From: an uncultured Bacteroidota bacterium
Lineage (GTDB): Bacteria; Bacteroidota; Bacteroidia; Flavobacteriales; Flavobacteriaceae
NCBI GenBank assembly: GCA_902614065.1
Contig: CACMJT010000009.1
Coordinates: 1-64,000, forward strand
DNA length: 64,000 bases
Direction: 5' to 3'
Below the pieces are notes generated by a model. That model was given only the letters and a program-made list of their open reading frames with translations, had not been told where the DNA came from and did not search any database. Of the stretch, positions 26,324 to 36,653 are shown piece by piece. Both the position numbers and the translations under genes were made by a program. Each line of letters starts with the position of its first letter. Position 1 is the first letter of the stretch.

Positions 26324-28076
26324 ACATTCTATTTGGTACTGAAATCCCCAACAAACCCATTGATTTCTCAATTTGTATTGCAACTTTTTCAGAAAGATAT
26401 ACTCTAAATGAATTTATATTTTTATTACCCAAAATAGTGTGCGTTTGATAGTACGAATTATACAATTTAACAACTTCATAAATATGATTTGCTATAAGTG
26501 ATGGATTTAGTGTTTTTACTGAGTTGTTCAATATATTTTTAAACTCACACAATAAAATAATTAGTTCTTTCTCTTTTTGGGCTAATTTCAACTCATTAAA
26601 TTCATATGTAGTATTACAATTTTTACTTAAAATTGATTTAATCCTTGCGTAAGTATATTGAATGAAAGGACCTGTATTACCATTAAAGTCAATAGATTCC
26701 TCTGGATTAAATAATATTTTCTTTTTGGGATCCACTTTAAGTATATGATATTTAAGCGCACCTAATGCAATAGTTTTATATAATTGTTTTTTTTCAGAAT
26801 CAACCAAATCATTAATCTTACCTAGCGTATCTGAAATAACTTTAGCTTTATCAATCATTGAAGAAATTAACTCGTCTGCATCAACCACTGAGCCTTCCCT
26901 ACTTTTCATTTTACCTGAGGGTAGATCAACCATACCGTAGCTTAAATGCTGAAGTTTATTAGCCCAATTATAATTAAGCTTATCTAAAATTTTAAATAAA
27001 ACCTTAAAATGATAATCTTGCTCATTTCCAGTGGTATAAATCATTCCACTCAATTTCGGATTATTTTGGTACCTCAGGTAGGCTGTGCCTAAATCTTGTG
27101 TCATGTAAACTGATGTACCATCAGACCTGATTAGAATTTTTTCATCAAGACCTTCAGCAGTTAGGTCGACCCAAACAGAATTATCTTGTTTTTTAAAAAA
27201 AAGACCACTTTTTAAGCCCTTTTCAACGATTTCTTTACCTATTAAATAAGTTTCACTTTCGAAATATTCAGAGTCAAATACCACATCTAACTTTTCTAAA
27301 GTTTCATTGAAACCATCTATAACCCATGAATTCATTTTTTTCCAAACTTTAATCACTTCATCATCTTTTTTTTCCCATTTTCTCAGTAGATTTTGTGAAT
27401 CTTTAAGGATTGGGGCATTTTCCTCGGCGTACTTTTTATCTTTCCCATTTTTAATGAGGTTCGTCACTTGATTTTCATATTCTTGATTGAATTTCACATA
27501 GTAATCACCAACATAATGGTCACCCTTAGTTTTATTTTTAGTAGGATCTCCATTATTACCAAATTTCATCCATGCAATCATTGATTTACAAATATGAATT
27601 CCTCTGTCGTTAATTATTTGCGTTTTATGAATCTCATATCCGGAATAATCAAGTATTTTGGAAACTGAATCTCCCAATAAAATATTTCTTATGTGGCCAA
27701 GATGAAGGGGCTTATTTGTATTTGGAGAGCAAAATTCAATAATTTTTAATTCATTATTAGGCTTGCATTCTTGAGTTGGGTTAATATTTTTGAGTGTATT
27801 AATTAAGTACTCACTTGTAAAATTTAAATTCAAAAAACCCTGAATTACATTATGTGAACTGATAATAAATTTTTCAGTATTGATGAAATTAACAATTTCA
27901 GACGAAATTTCCTTTGGAGATTTTTTAATTCTTGGAATTAATGGGAATAAAACAACTGTATAAAAACCATCAAATTCCTTCTTAGTTTTAATAATTTCAA
28001 AATTAAAATCACTAATTGAGTACTTTTCAGAAACATACTCCTGAAGTTTTTGAGTTAAGTATTCTGTTATTATCAT
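26322..28076 (-). CDS. argS: Arginyl-tRNA synthetase
   Basis: ArgS charges tRNA-Arg using ATP. The 584-residue class I synthetase has the N-terminal tRNA-recognition domain (1-110), the HIGH-type HLGH at 125-128 (SPNTNKPLHLGHIRN), the second signature in the KMKSREGS segment, and the C-terminal anticodon-binding helical domain ending LGISVPNRM. The KMKSREG form of the KMSKS loop is usual for ArgS of this group. It lies nine bases after gltA on the same strand and probably ends the carA-eno-gltA-argS run. Confidence 0.96.
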   Translation of the reverse strand: MIITEYLTQKLQEYVSEKYSISDFNFEIIKTKKEFDGFYTVVLFPLIPRIKKSPKEISSEIVNFINTEKFIISSHNVIQGFLNLNFTSEYLINTLKNINPTQECKPNNELKIIEFCSPNTNKPLHLGHIRNILLGDSVSKILDYSGYEIHKTQIINDRGIHICKSMIAWMKFGNNGDPTKNKTKGDHYVGDYYVKFNQEYENQVTNLIKNGKDKKYAEENAPILKDSQNLLRKWEKKDDEVIKVWKKMNSWVIDGFNETLEKLDVVFDSEYFESETYLIGKEIVEKGLKSGLFFKKQDNSVWVDLTAEGLDEKILIRSDGTSVYMTQDLGTAYLRYQNNPKLSGMIYTTGNEQDYHFKVLFKILDKLNYNWANKLQHLSYGMVDLPSGKMKSREGSVVDADELISSMIDKAKVISDTLGKINDLVDSEKKQLYKTIALGALKYHILKVDPKKKILFNPEESIDFNGNTGPFIQYTYARIKSILSKNCNTTYEFNELKLAQKEKELIILLCEFKNILNNSVKTLNPSLIANHIYEVVKLYNSYYQTHTILGNKNINSFRVYLSEKVAIQIEKSMGLLGISVPNRM

Positions 28077-28085
28077 GCTAAGAAT

Positions 28086-29366
28086 TTATCTTTTATCAAT
28101 ACTGATAAATTCTCTTAATTTTTCTCCAGTATAAATTTGCCTTGGTCTACCAATTGGTTCTTTTTTTGTTCGCATTTCTCTCCAATGAGCAATCCATCCA
28201 GGAAGTCTACCTAATGCAAACATTACAGTAAACATCTCATTAGGTATGTTAAGTGCCTTGTATATAATTCCAGAATAAAAATCAACATTTGGATACAGTT
28301 TTCGATCGATAAAGTATTGATCTTTTGAGGCTTCTATTTCAAGGTTTTTAGCTATATCTAATATAGGATCATTAATGCCTAAGTCATGTAAAACTTCATG
28401 TGCAGCTTTTTTTATAATTTTTGCTCTTGGATCAAAATTTTTATAAACTCTGTGTCCAAACCCCATTAACCTAAATGTATCGTTTTTATCTTTTGCTTTA
28501 TTAATGTATGCACTTATGTCGCCACCATTATTTCGAATGGATTCTAACATTTCAAGCACAGCTTGATTTGCACCGCCATGGAGTCTACCCCACAGAGCGG
28601 ATATTCCAGATGATATAGATGCAAATAATCCAGCTTGAGAGGAACCAACGATTCTCACAGTAGATGTTGAACAATTTTGTTCGTGGTCTGCATGCAAAAT
28701 CAGCAGTTTATTAATTGCATTTACAACAACTTTATTTTCAACATACTTTTTATTGGGCATTTTGAACATCATCTTTGTAATATTTTCAACGTAACCTTGA
28801 CTAAAGTCTCCATACTCGAGCGGCAAACCCCTTCTTCGTCTAAATACCCATGCTACAAGAATCGGAATTTTTGCCAAAAGGTTTAAAAACGCATCATACA
28901 TTTCCTCTTCGTTCGTTACATCGACAGATGAGGGATCAAATGCAACAAGTGAGCTAGTTAGGCTAGATAACATTCCCATTGGGTGTGCTGACCTTGGAAA
29001 AGTTTCTAATATTTTTTTTACATCTTCATCCAAAACTGACCTCTCTTGAATATCGACAAGTAATTTTTTATACTGTTTTTTTGTTGGAAGTTCACCATAG
29101 ATTAATAGATGTGAAACTTCTAAAAAATCTGCATTGTTAGCCAAATCTTCAATTGAGTAGCCTCTGTATCTTAATATTCCATTATCGCCATCTAGGAAAG
29201 TTACCTTACTTTCACATGACCCTGTATTCTTGAAACCTGGGTCAAGCGTAATAAAGCCACTATCTGTTTTCAATCTGCTTATATCAATACCAATTTCATT
29301 TTCTGAACCTATAATGACATCCAATTCAATAGCTTTTCCTTCAAATGTTAATTTAGCTTTTTTCAT
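28086..29366 (-). CDS. gltA: Citrate synthase
   Basis: Citrate synthase joins acetyl-CoA and oxaloacetate at the entry of the TCA cycle. The 426 residues are the type II (hexameric) length with the N-terminal beta domain and the active-site segments HADHEQNCSTSTVR, GGANQAVLEML and GFGHRVYKN. These contain the two catalytic His, and NVDFYSG holds the catalytic Asp. It lies 30 bases after eno on the same strand, and a consensus -7 box sits in that gap. Acetyl-CoA from the beta-oxidation operon in this window would enter here. Confidence 0.97.
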   Translation of the reverse strand: MKKAKLTFEGKAIELDVIIGSENEIGIDISRLKTDSGFITLDPGFKNTGSCESKVTFLDGDNGILRYRGYSIEDLANNADFLEVSHLLIYGELPTKKQYKKLLVDIQERSVLDEDVKKILETFPRSAHPMGMLSSLTSSLVAFDPSSVDVTNEEEMYDAFLNLLAKIPILVAWVFRRRRGLPLEYGDFSQGYVENITKMMFKMPNKKYVENKVVVNAINKLLILHADHEQNCSTSTVRIVGSSQAGLFASISSGISALWGRLHGGANQAVLEMLESIRNNGGDISAYINKAKDKNDTFRLMGFGHRVYKNFDPRAKIIKKAAHEVLHDLGINDPILDIAKNLEIEASKDQYFIDRKLYPNVDFYSGIIYKALNIPNEMFTVMFALGRLPGWIAHWREMRTKKEPIGRPRQIYTGEKLREFISIDKR

Positions 29367-29370
29367 ATTG

Positions 29371-29378
29371 CAAAGTTA
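29371..29378 (-). promoter_or_regulatory. -7 box in front of gltA
   Basis: TAACTTTG on the minus strand matches TANNTTTG fully. It ends four bases before the gltA ATG, so transcription from it would be nearly leaderless. No clear -33 TTTG is found. This is a weak candidate. Confidence 0.25.
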
Positions 29379-29396
29379 AGAAAAAGGGTTGTTAAA

Positions 29397-30683
29397 TTAA
29401 AAACTGAAGGCATCTTTGCCTGGGAAAACAGCATTCTTACCCAACCTTTCTTCAATTCTAAGCAGTTGATTGTACTTGGCCATTCTATCAGATCTAGACA
29501 TAGAACCAGTTTTGATTTGACGTGTATTTAAGGCAACTGAAAGATCAGCTATAGTACAATCTTCAGTTTCACCTGATCTGTGTGACATTACTGTTGAGTA
29601 ATTATTTTTTTGTGCAAGTTTGACAGCGTTTATTGTTTCTGTCAGCGTACCAATTTGGTTAACTTTAATCAAAATAGAATTTGCGATACCATTATCGATT
29701 CCATCTTTCAAAATTTTTTCATTTGTAACAAAAAGGTCATCTCCAACTAACTGGCATTTGGCACCTGATTGAATTGTAGAAGTCTTCCAACCATCCCAAT
29801 CGTTTTCATCCATTCCATCTTCAATTGAAATAATAGGGTATGAATCTATTAATTTATCTAAGTAGTGGGATTGTTCTGTAGATGTTAACTTCAATGGGTT
29901 ATTGGGTTGAAAGGTAGAATAATCGTATAAACCATCTCTATAAAACTCAGATGATGCACAATCTAATGCAAGAAAAACATCAATACCAGGCTTATAACCA
30001 GATTTTTCAATTGAATGTAAAATTGTTTCGATAGCATCCTCCGTTCCAGACAATTTTGGCGCAAAACCACCTTCATCTCCAACTGCTGTACTTAAATTTC
30101 TTGATGAAAGAATGGATTTTAAATTATGAAATATCTCAGAGGCAATTTTGAGAGAATGTGAGAAAGTATGCGCACCTACTGGCATGATCATAAACTCTTG
30201 GAAAGCAATCGGAGCATCTGAATGAGAACCACCATTAATAATATTTATCATAGGAACAGGTAATTCACGTACATTACTACCCCCAATATTCTCATATAAA
30301 AATTTGTTTTGTACATTACTTGATGCTTGCGCACACGCTAAAGAGACTCCCAAAATTGAGTTAGCACCAAGCTTAGACTTATTATTTGTACCGTCTAAAT
30401 CAATCATCAATGTATCAATACCACTTTGATCATGAACATCAAATCCAATTAATTTTTTTGCAATTATGTTATTAATATTGGCAACAGCATTTAAAACACC
30501 TTTTCCCACATAATCAGACCCACCATCTCTCAGTTCTATTGCTTCTTTTTTTCCAGTTGATGCACCAGATGGCACAGCAGCTCTTCCTTTGTGATTGCTA
30601 GATGTGATTACATCAACCTCTACAGTAGGATTACCCCTCGAGTCAAAAATTTGTCTTGCTTTAATTTCTTTTATTACTTCCAT
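29397..30683 (-). CDS. eno: Enolase
   Basis: Enolase interconverts 2-phosphoglycerate and phosphoenolpyruvate in glycolysis. From ATG 30683 the product has 428 residues and starts [19 protein letters not shown], as in the family. A longer frame extends upstream into carA but is not homologous. Motifs include [10 protein letters not shown], the metal-binding [14 protein letters not shown], the Lys of [12 protein letters not shown] and [10 protein letters not shown]. Only one base separates it from the carA stop, so the two are in one transcript. Confidence 0.96.
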   Translation of the reverse strand: MEVIKEIKARQIFDSRGNPTVEVDVITSSNHKGRAAVPSGASTGKKEAIELRDGGSDYVGKGVLNAVANINNIIAKKLIGFDVHDQSGIDTLMIDLDGTNNKSKLGANSILGVSLACAQASSNVQNKFLYENIGGSNVRELPVPMINIINGGSHSDAPIAFQEFMIMPVGAHTFSHSLKIASEIFHNLKSILSSRNLSTAVGDEGGFAPKLSGTEDAIETILHSIEKSGYKPGIDVFLALDCASSEFYRDGLYDYSTFQPNNPLKLTSTEQSHYLDKLIDSYPIISIEDGMDENDWDGWKTSTIQSGAKCQLVGDDLFVTNEKILKDGIDNGIANSILIKVNQIGTLTETINAVKLAQKNNYSTVMSHRSGETEDCTIADLSVALNTRQIKTGSMSRSDRMAKYNQLLRIEERLGKNAVFPGKDAFSF

Positions 30684-30684
30684 T

Positions 30685-31788
30685 TTACTTAAACATTGAG
30701 ACAAAGTCGTCAAATAAATATGATGAGTCATGAGGCCCTGCACTTGCCTCAGGATGATATTGAACTGAGAAACATTTTTTATTTTTTATCTTAATTCCTG
30801 CTACTGTATTATCATTTAAGTGCATGTGTGTTACCTCAATATTCTTATTTTTTTCTGCATCTTTTTTATCAATGGCGAATCCATGGTTTTGAGATGTAAT
30901 CTCACCTTTACCGGTTTTTAAATTTATAACAGGATGGTTAATACCTCTATGGCCATTTTTCATCTTATAAGTTTTTATACCATTTGCTAATGCAATTACC
31001 TGATGACCTAAGCATATTCCAAATAGAGGTTTTCCAGATTTCAAAATTTGTTTTGTGATATTTATAGCATTTTTCAAAGGCTCAGGATCTCCAGGCCCAT
31101 TAGAAATAAAATATGCATCAGGACCCCAATCGCTCATTTTTTTAAATGAGGAAGAATGTGGAAACACCTTTAAATAACAATTTCTTTGTGATAGGTTTCT
31201 TAAAATATTTCTTTTAACACCTAAATCCAAAACAGCAACTTTATATTTTGAAATTTCATTACCATAAAAATAAGGCTGTTTTGTAGAAACATTTGATGCA
31301 AGCTCAAGACCTGCCATTGATGGTATCTCTTTGAGTTGAGATTTAAGTTTTTCAACATCTGGATTAGATTGAGTACTTATGACAGCATTCATAAAACCAT
31401 TGTCTCTTATATAACTGACAAGCGCTCGAGTATCGACATCAGAAATACATACAATTTTATTCTTCTTTAAAAATTCCTGTAGAGATGATGTTTCACCATA
31501 TCGCGAGTGGTAAAAGCTAAAGTTTTTACATATTAACCCAGCTATTTTAACCGAGCCGGATTCGACTTCATTTTTAATAACACCATAATTACCAATGTGC
31601 GCGTTAGTCATAACCATGATCTGACCATCATAAGAGGGATCAGTAAAAATTTCCTGATAACCAGTCATACCGGTGTTGAAACACAATTCTCCAAAAGAAG
31701 TGCCCTCAAAACCAATAGATTTACCAAAAAAAATAGTTCCATCTTCGAGAATTATTAAGGCTTTTTTACGGAACTTATACTTGCTCAA
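30685..31788 (-). CDS. carA: Carbamoyl-phosphate synthase small subunit
   Basis: CarA is the glutaminase subunit that delivers ammonia to CarB for carbamoyl phosphate, used in arginine and pyrimidine synthesis. The 367 residues have an N-terminal CarA domain and a C-terminal class I amidotransferase with the triad Cys259 (GICLGHQ), His345 and Glu347 (QYHPEAS). The start is TTG at 31788; no ATG fits, and the N-terminus aligns with the family here. carB is not in the window. It is the first gene after the ribosomal-block terminator. Confidence 0.95.
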   Translation of the reverse strand: MSKYKFRKKALIILEDGTIFFGKSIGFEGTSFGELCFNTGMTGYQEIFTDPSYDGQIMVMTNAHIGNYGVIKNEVESGSVKIAGLICKNFSFYHSRYGETSSLQEFLKKNKIVCISDVDTRALVSYIRDNGFMNAVISTQSNPDVEKLKSQLKEIPSMAGLELASNVSTKQPYFYGNEISKYKVAVLDLGVKRNILRNLSQRNCYLKVFPHSSSFKKMSDWGPDAYFISNGPGDPEPLKNAINITKQILKSGKPLFGICLGHQVIALANGIKTYKMKNGHRGINHPVINLKTGKGEITSQNHGFAIDKKDAEKNKNIEVTHMHLNDNTVAGIKIKNKKCFSVQYHPEASAGPHDSSYLFDDFVSMFK

Positions 31789-31820
31789 CTTAAGAAGTAA
31801 TGTTTTACTAAAATTAGTAT

Positions 31821-31849
31821 AAAAAAAAAGATAAACCGAAGTTTATCTT
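31821..31849 (-). terminator. Rho-independent terminator of the ribosomal protein block
   Basis: On the minus strand, 27 bases after the rplQ stop, a nine-base stem (31849-31841 with 31836-31828, AAGATAAAC/GTTTATCTT) closes a UUCG tetraloop with the stable C-UUCG-G geometry. A long U run (to 31821) follows. It separates the 32-gene ribosomal block from carA. Confidence 0.88.
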
Positions 31850-31876
31850 AAGAAGTTATCAATACTGTGATAAATT

Positions 31877-32587
31877 CTAATTTTCTTTTTTCTGTTTACC
31901 ATCTTCATCATTTAAATCTTCGGATGGATCAGAATTTTCAGCAGGAGCTTCATCAGCAGGAGCTTCTTCTACAAGAGCTTCATCAGCAGGAGCTTCATCA
32001 GCAGGAGCTTCATCAGCAGGAGCTTCATCAGCAGGAGCTTCTTCTACAAGAGCTTCTTCTACAGGAGCTTCATCAGCAGGAGCTTCATCAGCAGGAGCTT
32101 CTTCTACAGGAGCTTCTTCCACAGAAGTTTCATCAGCAGCATTAGCCAATTCACTCGGTATTTTATCAGTTGATTTTTTCTTTCTTCTTCTTCTTCTTCT
32201 GGATTCAGGTTTAGATTGAGAATACAATTCATTGTAATCCACTAGCTCAATCATTGCCATATCAGCATTATCTCCGGATCTATTGCCGAGTTTTATAATT
32301 CTGGTATAACCACCAGGCCTATCTCCTATTTTGACAGCTACCTCTCTAAATAGTTCTGTTACAGCATATTTATTTCTTAAGTATTTAAAAACAATTCTTC
32401 TGTTGTGAGTTGAATCAGTTTTGGACTTCGTGATAATTGGTTCAATAAAAAGCTTTAATGCTTTTGCTTTTGCCAAGGTTGTATTAATTGATTTGTGCTC
32501 AATTAAAGATGAACCCATATTTGCAAGCATGTATTTCCTATGCCCTCTTTTTCTACCTAAATGTGGATTTTTTTTGCGATGTCTCAT
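31877..32587 (-). CDS. rplQ: 50S ribosomal protein L17 with long acidic repeat tail
   Basis: L17 binds 23S rRNA near the outer end of the exit tunnel. The first 120 or so residues are normal L17 ([17 protein letters not shown], then [11 protein letters not shown]). After a basic stretch ([10 protein letters not shown]) the protein carries about 100 extra residues. These are mainly 13 pentapeptide units of the kind [10 protein letters not shown] and a charged end. Total length is 236, nearly twice E. coli L17 (127). The tail should be disordered and acidic and lie on the ribosome surface. It is the last gene of the ribosomal block, eight bases after rpoA. Confidence 0.95.
   Translation of the reverse strand: MRHRKKNPHLGRKRGHRKYMLANMGSSLIEHKSINTTLAKAKALKLFIEPIITKSKTDSTHNRRIVFKYLRNKYAVTELFREVAVKIGDRPGGYTRIIKLGNRSGDNADMAMIELVDYNELYSQSKPESRRRRRRKKKSTDKIPSELANAADETSVEEAPVEEAPADEAPADEAPVEEALVEEAPADEAPADEAPADEAPADEALVEEAPADEAPAENSDPSEDLNDEDGKQKKEN
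31941..32135. repeat. Thirteen tandem 15-base repeats in rplQ
   Basis: Thirteen 15-base units, mostly GCAGGAGCTTCATCA or ACAGGAGCTTCTTCT as read on the plus strand, stand head to tail. Each encodes one pentapeptide (ADEAP or VEEAP) of the L17 tail on the minus strand. Units of 15 bases keep the frame, so copy number could vary freely. A glutamine-rich open frame on the plus strand is a shadow of this repeat. Confidence 0.95.
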
Positions 32588-32594
32588 TTATATT

Positions 32595-33587
32595 TTATTC
32601 TTTATCAAGTTTATATTTTGACAAATCCATACCGAAATTCAATCCTTTGACTAAAACTAATTCTTCCAACTCGGTTAATGATTTTTTACCAAAGTTTCTA
32701 AATTTCATTAAGTCTGTTTTGTTGAACGAAACTAGGTCACCAAGGGTATCAACCTCAGCAGCTTTTAAACAATTCAAAGCTCTAACAGATAAATCCATAT
32801 CAATCAGCCTAGTCTTTAATAATTGACGCATATGAAGAGACTCTTCATCATAGGTTTCAGTTTGAGCAATTTCATCCGCCTCTAAGGTTATTCTTTCATC
32901 TGAAAACAACATAAAATGGTGAATTAAAACCTTTGCTCCCTCAGTTAATGCGTCCTTTGGCTCAATTGAGCCATCGGTAATAATCTCAAGAACAAGTTTT
33001 TCATAATCTGTTTTTTGCTCAACTCTAAAGTCTTCGATGGAATATTTGACATTTTTAATAGGGGTGAAAACTGCATCCATAAAAATAGTTCCAAGTGGGG
33101 CACCAATTTTTTTATTCTCTTCGGATGATACATAACCTCTACCTTTCTCAATATTTAACTCAAAGTTGAGATCAACATTCTTTTCCATATTACATAAAAC
33201 TAAATCTGGATTTAATATTTCAAAGCCAGATATAAATTTTTGCAAATCTCCAGCAGTTAATTTTTCTTGCATTTTAACAGATACTGAAACACTTTCATTT
33301 TCAACGCTATCAATTTGTCTTTTTAACCTGACCTGTTTTAGATTTAGAATAATTTCTGTAACATCCTCAACAACACCAGGAATAGTTGTGAATTCATGTT
33401 CTATGTTGTCAAATTTAACCGATGTTATTGCAAACCCCTCCAATGAAGATAATAATACTCTTCTAAGAGCATTACCGACCGTTAGGCCATAACCAGGTTC
33501 AAGGGGACGAAATTCAAACTTTCCTTCATGTTTGCTTGAATCAATCATAATTACTTTGTCCGGTTTTTGAAATTTAAATATTGCCAT
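32595..33587 (-). CDS. rpoA: DNA-directed RNA polymerase alpha subunit
   Basis: The alpha dimer is the scaffold for polymerase assembly. The 330 residues have the dimerisation domain (about 1-230, with [20 protein letters not shown]) and the C-terminal domain (about 250-320) with the helix-hairpin-helix [19 protein letters not shown], which contacts DNA and regulators. Length and motifs are normal. It lies between rpsD and rplQ, the standard alpha-operon position. Confidence 0.98.
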   Translation of the reverse strand: MAIFKFQKPDKVIMIDSSKHEGKFEFRPLEPGYGLTVGNALRRVLLSSLEGFAITSVKFDNIEHEFTTIPGVVEDVTEIILNLKQVRLKRQIDSVENESVSVSVKMQEKLTAGDLQKFISGFEILNPDLVLCNMEKNVDLNFELNIEKGRGYVSSEENKKIGAPLGTIFMDAVFTPIKNVKYSIEDFRVEQKTDYEKLVLEIITDGSIEPKDALTEGAKVLIHHFMLFSDERITLEADEIAQTETYDEESLHMRQLLKTRLIDMDLSVRALNCLKAAEVDTLGDLVSFNKTDLMKFRNFGKKSLTELEELVLVKGLNFGMDLSKYKLDKE

Positions 33588-33599
33588 AATTTTATTGTG

Positions 33600-34202
33600 T
33601 TATTTAGAGTATAGTTCTACTATTAATTGTTCTTTTATATTTTCTGGGATTTGTTCTCTTTCAGGAAGCTTATTGTAAACACCCTCCATTTTATCAGCGT
33701 CCCAAGTAATCCATTCATATGATGTACTGTTCTGTAATGAGCTTTCAATTGATAAAAGAGATTTGGATTTTTCTCTGACCCCAACTGTCTCAGAAACTTT
33801 AATAGTTCGAGATGGTATATTACAAATTTTTCCATTTACAACAATATGTTCATGACTTACTAGCTGTCGAGCAGCACTTCTTGAGGGGGCAATTCCCATT
33901 CTATAGACCAAATTATCCAGCCTTGATTCGCATAGTTGTAAAAGAACTTCACCAGTGATACCTTTACTTCTACTAGCTTTCTCAAATAAATTTTTGAATT
34001 GCTTTTCAAGGATACCATAGAGGTATTTAGCCTTTTGTTTTTCCATTAGCTGAATTGCATATTCAGACTTTTTTTGCCTTCTCTTGTTCTGCCCGTGTTG
34101 ACCTGGGGGATAATTCTTTTTTTCGAAAGATCTGTCAGGTCCAAAAATTGGCTCACCAAATTTTCTTGAAATTTTTGTTTTAGGTCCTATATATCTTGCC
34201 AT
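33600..34202 (-). CDS. rpsD: 30S ribosomal protein S4
   Basis: S4 nucleates assembly of the 16S 5' domain and lines the mRNA entry. From ATG 34202 the product has 200 residues starting [18 protein letters not shown]; a frame extending 15 codons upstream overlaps the rpsK region and is not homologous. The S4 RNA-binding domain with [23 protein letters not shown] is clear. It has no zinc-binding cysteine cluster at the N-terminus. Confidence 0.97.
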   Translation of the reverse strand: MARYIGPKTKISRKFGEPIFGPDRSFEKKNYPPGQHGQNKRRQKKSEYAIQLMEKQKAKYLYGILEKQFKNLFEKASRSKGITGEVLLQLCESRLDNLVYRMGIAPSRSAARQLVSHEHIVVNGKICNIPSRTIKVSETVGVREKSKSLLSIESSLQNSTSYEWITWDADKMEGVYNKLPEREQIPENIKEQLIVELYSK

Positions 34203-34216
34203 AATATTATTTTCTT

Positions 34217-34600
34217 TTAAACTCTTCTTCTTTTTGGTGGTCTGCACCCATTGTGAGGGATTGGTGTTTTATCAAATATTTCTGTTACCTCAACACCAGC
34301 ATTATGTATACTTCTTATTGCGGACTCTCTTCCATTGCCTGGTCCTTTTACATAAACCTTGACCTTTCTCATACCAGCCTCATGAGCAATTTTAACTGCA
34401 TCTTCAGCTGCCAACTGTGCTGCATATGGTGTATTTTTTTTAGAACCTCTAAAACCCATTTTTCCTGCAGAAGACCATGAAATCACTTCTCCTTTATTAT
34501 TGGTAAAAGAAATAATGATATTATTAAATGTAGCATTAATATGAACTTCGCCGAATGACTCAACTACCACTTTTCTTTTTTTATTTACTGCCTTTGCCAT
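34217..34600 (-). CDS. rpsK: 30S ribosomal protein S11
   Basis: S11 sits on the platform near the E-site mRNA and 16S 3' end. The 127 residues show the family core with [15 protein letters not shown], the conserved [13 protein letters not shown] and the basic end [13 protein letters not shown]. It lies between rpsM and rpsD with gaps of 9 and 14 bases. Confidence 0.98.
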   Translation of the reverse strand: MAKAVNKKRKVVVESFGEVHINATFNNIIISFTNNKGEVISWSSAGKMGFRGSKKNTPYAAQLAAEDAVKIAHEAGMRKVKVYVKGPGNGRESAIRSIHNAGVEVTEIFDKTPIPHNGCRPPKRRRV

Positions 34601-34609
34601 AATTAAATT

Positions 34610-34984
34610 TTACTTAGTTACCTTCTTTTTATTTGCTACTGTTTTTCTTTTTCCTTTTCTAGTTCTAGAATTATTTTTTGTCCTTTGCCCTCTTAAAGGA
34701 AGACCGATTCTGTGTCTAATTCCTCTGTATGAACCTATATCCATCAATCTTTTTATATTGATTTGGTTTTCAGCCCTCAACTCCCCCTCAATTGTTAGTT
34801 TTGATACCTCAGCTCTAATATTAGCTGTTTCCTCATCACTCCAATCCAAAACTTTCTTTTCTTCACTTACATTTGCATTGGTGAGTATTTTTTTTGCTCT
34901 GCTTGAACCAATTCCAAAAATGTAAGTTAATGCAACTACACCTCTTTTTTCTTTTGGAATATCTATACCTGAAATTCTTGCCAT
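34610..34984 (-). CDS. rpsM: 30S ribosomal protein S13
   Basis: S13 in the head contacts the P-site tRNA and bridges to L5. The 124 residues include the helix-two-turn-helix ([13 protein letters not shown]), [18 protein letters not shown] and a basic C-terminal tail that reaches the tRNA. It directly follows rpmJ, with one base between the genes. Confidence 0.98.
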   Translation of the reverse strand: MARISGIDIPKEKRGVVALTYIFGIGSSRAKKILTNANVSEEKKVLDWSDEETANIRAEVSKLTIEGELRAENQINIKRLMDIGSYRGIRHRIGLPLRGQRTKNNSRTRKGKRKTVANKKKVTK

Positions 34985-34985
34985 A

Positions 34986-35102
34986 TTAACCTTGTCTTTG
35001 TTTGAACCTTGGGTTCTTTTTATTAATTACATATAATTTCCCCTTTCTTCTAACAATCTTGCACTCGGGACTTCTTTTTTTTATTGATGCTCTTACCTTC
35101 AT
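34986..35102 (-). CDS. rpmJ: 50S ribosomal protein L36
   Basis: L36 is a tiny 23S rRNA-binding protein. The frame from ATG 35102 gives 38 residues starting [20 protein letters not shown] and ending in NPRFKQRQG. It is too short for most ORF scans but matches L36 along its whole length. It has a single cysteine, so it is the zinc-free form. The gene fills the gap between infA and rpsM exactly, as in other bacteria. Confidence 0.97.
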   Translation of the reverse strand: MKVRASIKKRSPECKIVRRKGKLYVINKKNPRFKQRQG

Positions 35103-35103
35103 A

Positions 35104-35319
35104 TTAATATCTAAAAGTTATTCTTGCTTTTGTTAAATCATAAGGACTCATTTCTAATTTTACCTTATCACCGGGTAATAATTTTATATAAAACATCCTC
35201 ATTTTACCCGAAATATGAGCAGTTACAATATGACCATTTTGAAGCTCAACTCTAAACATTGCATTAGAGAGAGCCTCTACAATTACACCATCTTGTTCTA
35301 TTGCTGCTTGTTTTGCCAT
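35104..35319 (-). CDS. infA: Translation initiation factor IF-1
   Basis: IF-1 blocks the A site of the 30S subunit during initiation. The 71-residue OB-fold protein starts [20 protein letters not shown] and has [22 protein letters not shown], the typical pattern. It lies two bases after secY and one base before rpmJ. Confidence 0.98.
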   Translation of the reverse strand: MAKQAAIEQDGVIVEALSNAMFRVELQNGHIVTAHISGKMRMFYIKLLPGDKVKLEMSPYDLTKARITFRY

Positions 35320-35321
35320 AT

Positions 35322-36653
35322 TTACGCTACTCTTCTAGTTTTTCCTGTTTTCATTAAACCATCATAATGCCTGTTCAATAGATAGGCATTTATTTGTTGT
35401 ATTGTATCAATTGCAACACCTACCATAATTAGCAACGATGTTCCTCCAAAAAATAAAGCCCAACCTTGCTGAATTTGCATCAAAGCAACAATAACAGCTG
35501 GTAATACTGAAATTAATGCTAAGAATATTGATCCTGGAAATGTTATTAATGACATTATTTTATCCAAAAACTCAGATGTTTCCCCCCCAGGTTTAATTCC
35601 AGGAACAAAACCACCACTTCTTTTTAAGTCATCAGCCATTTTGTTGGTAGGTACTGTGATTGCGGTATAAAAATATGTGAATAATATAATTAGTAGGCCA
35701 AACAAAATGTTGTAGGCCAAACCAAACATATTAGAGAATGCCGCTTGCATCCACTGTCCAAACGCTCCTCCAATCATCTGACCGAGATAAGCAGGAGCAA
35801 ACATGATTGCTTGAGCAAAAATTATCGGCATCACTCCGGATGCATTTAACCTTAAAGGGATATACTGTCTTTTTGAGTACAAACTACTAGACCCGGAAAT
35901 AGATCTTCTTGCATACTGAACAGGGATTTGCCTGACAGCTAAAACCAATAGTATACAAAGAGCAACTACTATAAACCATATTAGAACCTCAATAGCTATC
36001 ATAATCCATCCACCTGAGCTCGATAATTGGGAAATAACTTCTTGCGTGAATGAAAGAGGAAGGGATGCTATAATACCTACTGTAATTAGTAAGGATATTC
36101 CATTACCAATTCCCCTGTCAGTTATTTTTTCGCCCAACCACATTGCAAAAATACATCCTGTAACAAGAATTATAACAGCTGGCACAATGAAGAAAACACC
36201 TTTACCAAGCACAAACGCAGAGTCAGGAACACCAAGTGCTCCTAAGCCATATAGATATGCTGGTGCCTGAACTACACATATTGCAATTGTTAACCATCTT
36301 GTTATCTGGGTAATAGTTTTTCGACCGCTTTCTCCTTCTTTTTGAAGTTTTTGCAAATAAGGAACAGCTACGCCCATAAGTTGCACAACAATTGAAGCAG
36401 AAATGTAGGGCATAATACCCAATGCAAAAACTGATGCATTGGCGAATGCACCACCAGTGAATGCGTTAAGTAAACCAAGTAAACCACCACCACCAGCAAT
36501 CTTAGCATCAGCAATTACGTTGTAGTCAACGCCAGGCAAAACGACCTGAGCACCCAACCTATAGATAGCTAAAAAGAAAAGGGTGATCAAGATTCTATTC
36601 TTCAATTCATCGATAGCCCAAATATTTTTTAATATTTCAATAAATTTTAGCAT
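35322..36653 (-). CDS. secY: Protein translocase subunit SecY
   Basis: SecY is the channel of the Sec translocon in the inner membrane. The 443 residues hold ten hydrophobic segments. The plug and lateral-gate region [15 protein letters not shown], the cytoplasmic loop with [21 protein letters not shown], and [19 protein letters not shown] near the fourth cytoplasmic loop are family features. The gene sits between rplO and infA; the rplO stop abuts its ATG. Confidence 0.98.
   Translation of the reverse strand: MLKFIEILKNIWAIDELKNRILITLFFLAIYRLGAQVVLPGVDYNVIADAKIAGGGGLLGLLNAFTGGAFANASVFALGIMPYISASIVVQLMGVAVPYLQKLQKEGESGRKTITQITRWLTIAICVVQAPAYLYGLGALGVPDSAFVLGKGVFFIVPAVIILVTGCIFAMWLGEKITDRGIGNGISLLITVGIIASLPLSFTQEVISQLSSSGGWIMIAIEVLIWFIVVALCILLVLAVRQIPVQYARRSISGSSSLYSKRQYIPLRLNASGVMPIIFAQAIMFAPAYLGQMIGGAFGQWMQAAFSNMFGLAYNILFGLLIILFTYFYTAITVPTNKMADDLKRSGGFVPGIKPGGETSEFLDKIMSLITFPGSIFLALISVLPAVIVALMQIQQGWALFFGGTSLLIMVGVAIDTIQQINAYLLNRHYDGLMKTGKTRRVA

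Noticed and set aside
30684-30743. Upstream extension of enolase to 30743
   Set aside because: The extra 20 residues overlap the end of carA and do not resemble the enolase N-terminus; ATG 30683 fits the family.
31941-32135. Tandem repeat as a possible CRISPR array
   Set aside because: The units are 15 bases, directly adjacent, with no spacers, and encode a pentapeptide in frame within L17.
31867-32145. Glutamine/leucine-rich open frame of 92 residues on the plus strand
   Set aside because: It is the reverse reading of the 15-base repeats in rplQ; the low complexity keeps the frame open without a gene.
34203-34247. Upstream extension of rpsD to 34247
   Set aside because: The extra 15 residues overlap the end of rpsK; S4 proteins start MARYIGP at 34202.
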